Shown: positions 6,185 to 8,054 of the stretch, one piece after another
Numbering within the stretch: position 1 is the first letter of the stretch
Layout of the letters: each line of letters opens with the position of its first letter
DNA from: Pyrinomonadaceae bacterium
GTDB lineage: Bacteria; Acidobacteriota; Blastocatellia; Pyrinomonadales; Pyrinomonadaceae
Assembly (NCBI GenBank): GCA_025929655.1
Contig: JAICPV010000081.1
Location: forward strand, 1 to 8,054
DNA: 8,054 nt
Direction of reading: 5' to 3'
Notes under the pieces: generated by a model
Databases searched by the model: none
Seen by the model: only the letters and a program-made list of their open reading frames with translations
Told to the model about the DNA's origin: nothing
Position numbers and translations under genes: made by a program

Positions 6185-7273
6185 TTAATTTGTTTGAATC
6201 TTTGCCCTGCCCCAGCTCGGAAAACCGTTAAATCCTGGAGGAAACGTAAGTTGCTTTTCGCCGGTGCCGTCCGCATTTATCGTGAAGAGCTGGAACCGTC
6301 CGACTCCGCCGATCGCCCTGTGAAATACTATCTGTTTCCCGGCAGGCGACCACGACACATTCAACTCGGGTACGCGGTTGTTGGTAATTCGTTTTTGACC
6401 GCTGCCGTCGGCATTCATGATACATATTTCGAATGTTCCCGGCAGTCCTGCCCGGGCGGGATCGCCTTTTCTGCACAAATAAGCAATCAACTTACCGTCC
6501 GGCGACCAGTCGGGCCCCCGTTCCTCCTCGGTGTTGTTTGTCAGCCGCCTGGGCTTACCCTTTTCGTTCGCATCCATGAAATAAATCTCGGCTGTAACGG
6601 AATTTGTTTGATCGTCGGTGACAGCATGACTCGTAAAAGCGATCTTCTTACCGTCCGGCGACCAATCCGGGTCGTCGTCTACCGCGTCGGGGTTGTTCGT
6701 GATGTTTCTTGCCGGTGACTTCCTGCTGAGAAAGTCATCCACGTTCAGGATGAAGATGTCGCTGTCGTTTGAGGCGGCGCCGGGGAGTCCCGTTATCGGT
6801 TTGCCTTTGCCCGACGCGGAGTCGTGAAAAGCTATGCTTTTGCTGTCCCGCAACCACGTTGCCGAATTTCCGGGAACGAGAGCAGTTTCCCCGCTTCCAT
6901 CAACATTCATCACAAACAGGCTCGCCCAGTTGGTCGGATCAGAGTCTTTACGCAGCCGATTACTTTCAAAGACTATCCGTTTACCGTCGGGAGACAGCGC
7001 AGGGAAGTTCTCTCCGGTCGTGTTATGCGTGATTCGCCGGACGTTTGTGCCGTCTCCGTTCATCAGATAAATCTCGCCGGCGAGTAGCCACGGCAGGGGT
7101 TTGAGAGCCGGGTCGTAACGGCTGCTTATGAAAGCAATGGTCGATGCTGTCTGCGGCATCTCTTGATTCCGTTTCTGCGCTGGCGTGCTGGGTCCGAATT
7201 GCCCAGTGATGAATACTCCAATAGCTATCAAGCCGATAGCGATTCGATCCCTGAATTTCACCCGAGTGTACAT
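6185..7273 (-). CDS. Secreted PD40 (TolB-like) beta-propeller protein
   Basis: A 362-aa protein with an N-terminal hydrophobic signal or anchor segment (IAIGLIAIGVFITG, about 11-24) followed by WD40-like PD40 repeats. Repeats are recognised by the SPDGK motif: ALSPDGKRIVFESN (92-105), DWSPDGKKIAFTSH (203-216), DWSPDGKLIAYLCR (255-268) and a degenerate SWSPAGKQIVFHRA (307-320). Each is paired with a strand ending in MNxDG(S/T)xxxRIT, as in MNGDGTNVRRIT and MNADGSGQKRIT. This is the propeller seen in TolB and DPP4-like proteins, but no TolB N-terminal domain, protease or kinase domain is attached, so it is not TolB itself. A likely role is periplasmic binding or scaffolding; the ligand is unknown. 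The start ATG 7273 has a good AGGAG site. It lies 47 bp after the antitoxin-like gene and 37 bp before preA, suggesting a shared transcript. Confidence 0.88.
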   Translation of the reverse strand: MYTRVKFRDRIAIGLIAIGVFITGQFGPSTPAQKRNQEMPQTASTIAFISSRYDPALKPLPWLLAGEIYLMNGDGTNVRRITHNTTGENFPALSPDGKRIVFESNRLRKDSDPTNWASLFVMNVDGSGETALVPGNSATWLRDSKSIAFHDSASGKGKPITGLPGAASNDSDIFILNVDDFLSRKSPARNITNNPDAVDDDPDWSPDGKKIAFTSHAVTDDQTNSVTAEIYFMDANEKGKPRRLTNNTEEERGPDWSPDGKLIAYLCRKGDPARAGLPGTFEICIMNADGSGQKRITNNRVPELNVSWSPAGKQIVFHRAIGGVGRFQLFTINADGTGEKQLTFPPGFNGFPSWGRAKIQTN

Positions 7274-7282
7274 AATTACTGA

Positions 7283-7287
7283 CTCCT
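7283..7287 (-). promoter_or_regulatory. Ribosome binding site of the PD40 propeller gene
   Basis: AGGAG on the minus strand (7287-7283) lies 9 nt before ATG 7273. It fixes the start and is one of only two clear Shine-Dalgarno sites in the window. Confidence 0.7.
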
Positions 7288-7320
7288 GTTGTCACACACA
7301 GCCACAGACCTGCTTACCGC

Positions 7321-7618
7321 TTAATCGACATTAATTGTCTCAAGTTTCTTATTCAACGCCTTCAAAAACTTATTATCGTTTAGGATATCGCGTCCAACCC
7401 TCGCCGTCTCCGTCGAACCGTTCTCCATCACCTTTCGCAGTTCGTTATTGATCTGCGTTTGATACGGTGCCGCGTTCGGCTCTTCGGCGCGTTTCTTGAA
7501 ATAGTCCAAAACGTGCGCGTCAAGATATGTAGTGATCTTAACCTTACAGTTTCTTAGATCGGTCGCGCTTGGTTTCGCTCTAAAACTTCCCGCGTGGAAG
7601 CCGTTTCAATCGCGCCAT
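7321..7618 (-). CDS. BrnA/CopG-type ribbon-helix-helix antitoxin-like protein, needs a +1 frame change
   Basis: The main frame, open from 7605 to the stop at 7321, contains a ribbon-helix-helix DNA-binding core: strand KVKITTYLD, helix AHVLDYFKKRA, then APYQTQINNELRKVMEN. This pattern (D-x-x-V-L-x-x-F-K, then YQTxIN-x-x-LR) is that of BrnA-type antitoxins. The only start in this frame, TTG 7509, would remove the DNA-contacting strand. A natural start exists in the other frame: ATG 7618 gives MARLKRLPRGKF and then meets UAG at 7582-7580. Dropping one T of TTTT (7585-7582) joins it to RAKPSATDLRNCKVKITT, giving an ordinary antitoxin of about 98 aa. The junction reads AAG-UUU-UAG-A, where tRNA-Phe could slip +1 and re-pair perfectly, as at the prfB shifty stop. 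Alternatives are a recent inactivating frameshift or a homopolymer error. No toxin gene adjoins it. Confidence 0.7.
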
Positions 7619-7688
7619 CTCGCATATTAGATAATACGCATATATATGGATATATCGAGATAGATGACGTCTAAAATCTATCGAGAGA
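7619..7688. promoter_or_regulatory. AT-rich intergenic segment with inverted repeats, possible antitoxin operator
   Basis: This 70-bp stretch lies between the methyltransferase stop and the antitoxin start. It contains GATAGAT (7659-7665) with ATCTATC (7676-7682), a perfect 7-bp inverted repeat around a 10-nt loop. It also has CGCATATTA (7621-7629) facing TAATACGC (7632-7639), an imperfect palindrome, a near-palindrome TATATCGAGATA (7651-7662) and a direct repeat TATCGAGA (7653-7660 and 7679-7686). A minus-strand TATTAT (7636-7631) could be a -10 box, which would leave only a very short leader before ATG 7618; no good -35 is seen. Ribbon-helix-helix antitoxins usually bind short palindromes over their own promoter, so an operator role is plausible. 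Confidence 0.4.
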
Positions 7689-8054
7689 TCATGCTTTCAC
7701 AGCTTCGATTACGCTAAACGGCGACATCGTGGGCACGATGCGGTTGAGCCGGAAACCTGATCTTTCAAACAAGCTTGCGTATTCCTCTTCTGTTCGCTCC
7801 AGGCCGCCGGGCGAGGTCAGCATTTCGAGATCGAGCATCTTACCCGGATGCGGTTCGTTGCCCTCGGGAATCACCATCTCGGCGAGGAGCACTTTGCCGT
7901 TGCCTTTCATTGCCCGGTGAATCGTTTGCAGGATCTTGATCGAAAGCTCGTCGTCCCAATCGTGAATGATATGTTTCATTATATAGGCATCGGCAGCGGG
8001 GACCTCGGTGAAGAAATCACCGTAGACCTTTTCGACACGATCGTCGACTCCGAA
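7689..8054 (-). CDS. SAM-dependent O-methyltransferase, C-terminal part (5' end outside the window)
   Basis: The last 121 codons of a methyltransferase of the plant-COMT/polyketide O-methyltransferase class (Methyltransf_2 fold). The frame is open to the window edge, so the gene starts outside; ATG 7979 is internal. The visible part starts with RVEKVYGDFFTEVP, the strand after the SAM site, followed by AYIMKHIIHDWDDE, where the His of HDWDD matches the catalytic base of this family. GKVLLAEMVIPEG then forms the next core strand, a region LDLEMLTSPGGLERTEEEY follows, and the last strand FSVIEAVKA closes the Rossmann fold. Typical family members are 330-370 aa, so roughly two thirds, including the GxGxG SAM motif, is missing here. 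The acceptor substrate cannot be told from this part; small hydroxylated aromatic or polyketide compounds are usual. Confidence 0.9.
   Translation of the reverse strand, partial: FGVDDRVEKVYGDFFTEVPAADAYIMKHIIHDWDDELSIKILQTIHRAMKGNGKVLLAEMVIPEGNEPHPGKMLDLEMLTSPGGLERTEEEYASLFERSGFRLNRIVPTMSPFSVIEAVKA

Noticed and set aside
6490..6667. An 18-base sequence, repeated at about 6490-6510 and 6647-6667, as a mobile or regulatory repeat
   Set aside because: Both copies encode the DWSPDGK motif of successive PD40 repeats, so the similarity comes from protein repeat structure.
7321..7509. TTG 7509 as the real start of the antitoxin-like gene
   Set aside because: It removes the KVKITTYLD strand needed for ribbon-helix-helix DNA binding, while the upstream sequence up to 7605 still reads as family sequence.

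Overview
The window looks like chromosomal DNA from a free-living bacterium of moderate GC content (about 50-55 % by eye). The gene set fits Acidobacteriota, perhaps Blastocatellia/Pyrinomonadales: an ACAD10/11-type acyl-CoA dehydrogenase with a partner phosphotransferase, a secreted M61 peptidase with a PDZ domain, a PD40 (TolB-like) propeller protein, an orphan BrnA/CopG-type antitoxin and a short palindromic repeat. The taxonomic guess is inference from gene content only; there is no rRNA or other marker. No phage genes, transposase, CRISPR array, tRNA or rRNA were seen.

Left part (1-3008). An acyl-CoA dehydrogenase gene runs leftward off the window edge (minus strand, start at 1154). A 135-bp divergent region carries a good sigma70-type promoter facing right. 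It drives a small secreted protein of unknown function (1290-1856), followed by a phosphotransferase of the aminoglycoside-phosphotransferase fold (1923-3008). The dehydrogenase and phosphotransferase are the two halves of animal ACAD10/ACAD11, here encoded as separate divergent genes. The likely joint role is breakdown of 4-hydroxy fatty acids: the kinase phosphorylates the 4-hydroxyacyl-CoA and the dehydrogenase-like partner finishes its conversion to an ordinary beta-oxidation intermediate. The phosphotransferase contains an in-frame 48-bp palindromic insertion flanked by a 6-bp repeat.

Right part (8054-3016, all minus strand, read right to left). First is the C-terminal end of an O-methyltransferase (cut by the window edge), then an AT-rich intergenic segment full of small inverted repeats. 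Next comes a ribbon-helix-helix antitoxin-like gene that is readable only through a +1 frame change at a UUU-UAG site, then a secreted PD40 beta-propeller protein, then preA (the pyrimidine-reducing, iron-sulfur subunit of dihydropyrimidine dehydrogenase). A clear intrinsic terminator follows preA, and beyond it is a secreted M61 aminopeptidase-like protein with a C-terminal PDZ domain. That gene ends tail to tail, 7 bp from the phosphotransferase stop.

The antitoxin, propeller and preA genes are spaced 47 and 37 bp apart and may be co-transcribed, but their functions do not obviously belong together. No PreT partner for PreA and no toxin for the antitoxin are visible. The most interesting points are the palindromic element inside the kinase gene, the shifty-stop frame change in the antitoxin gene, and the unfused ACAD10/11 pair.
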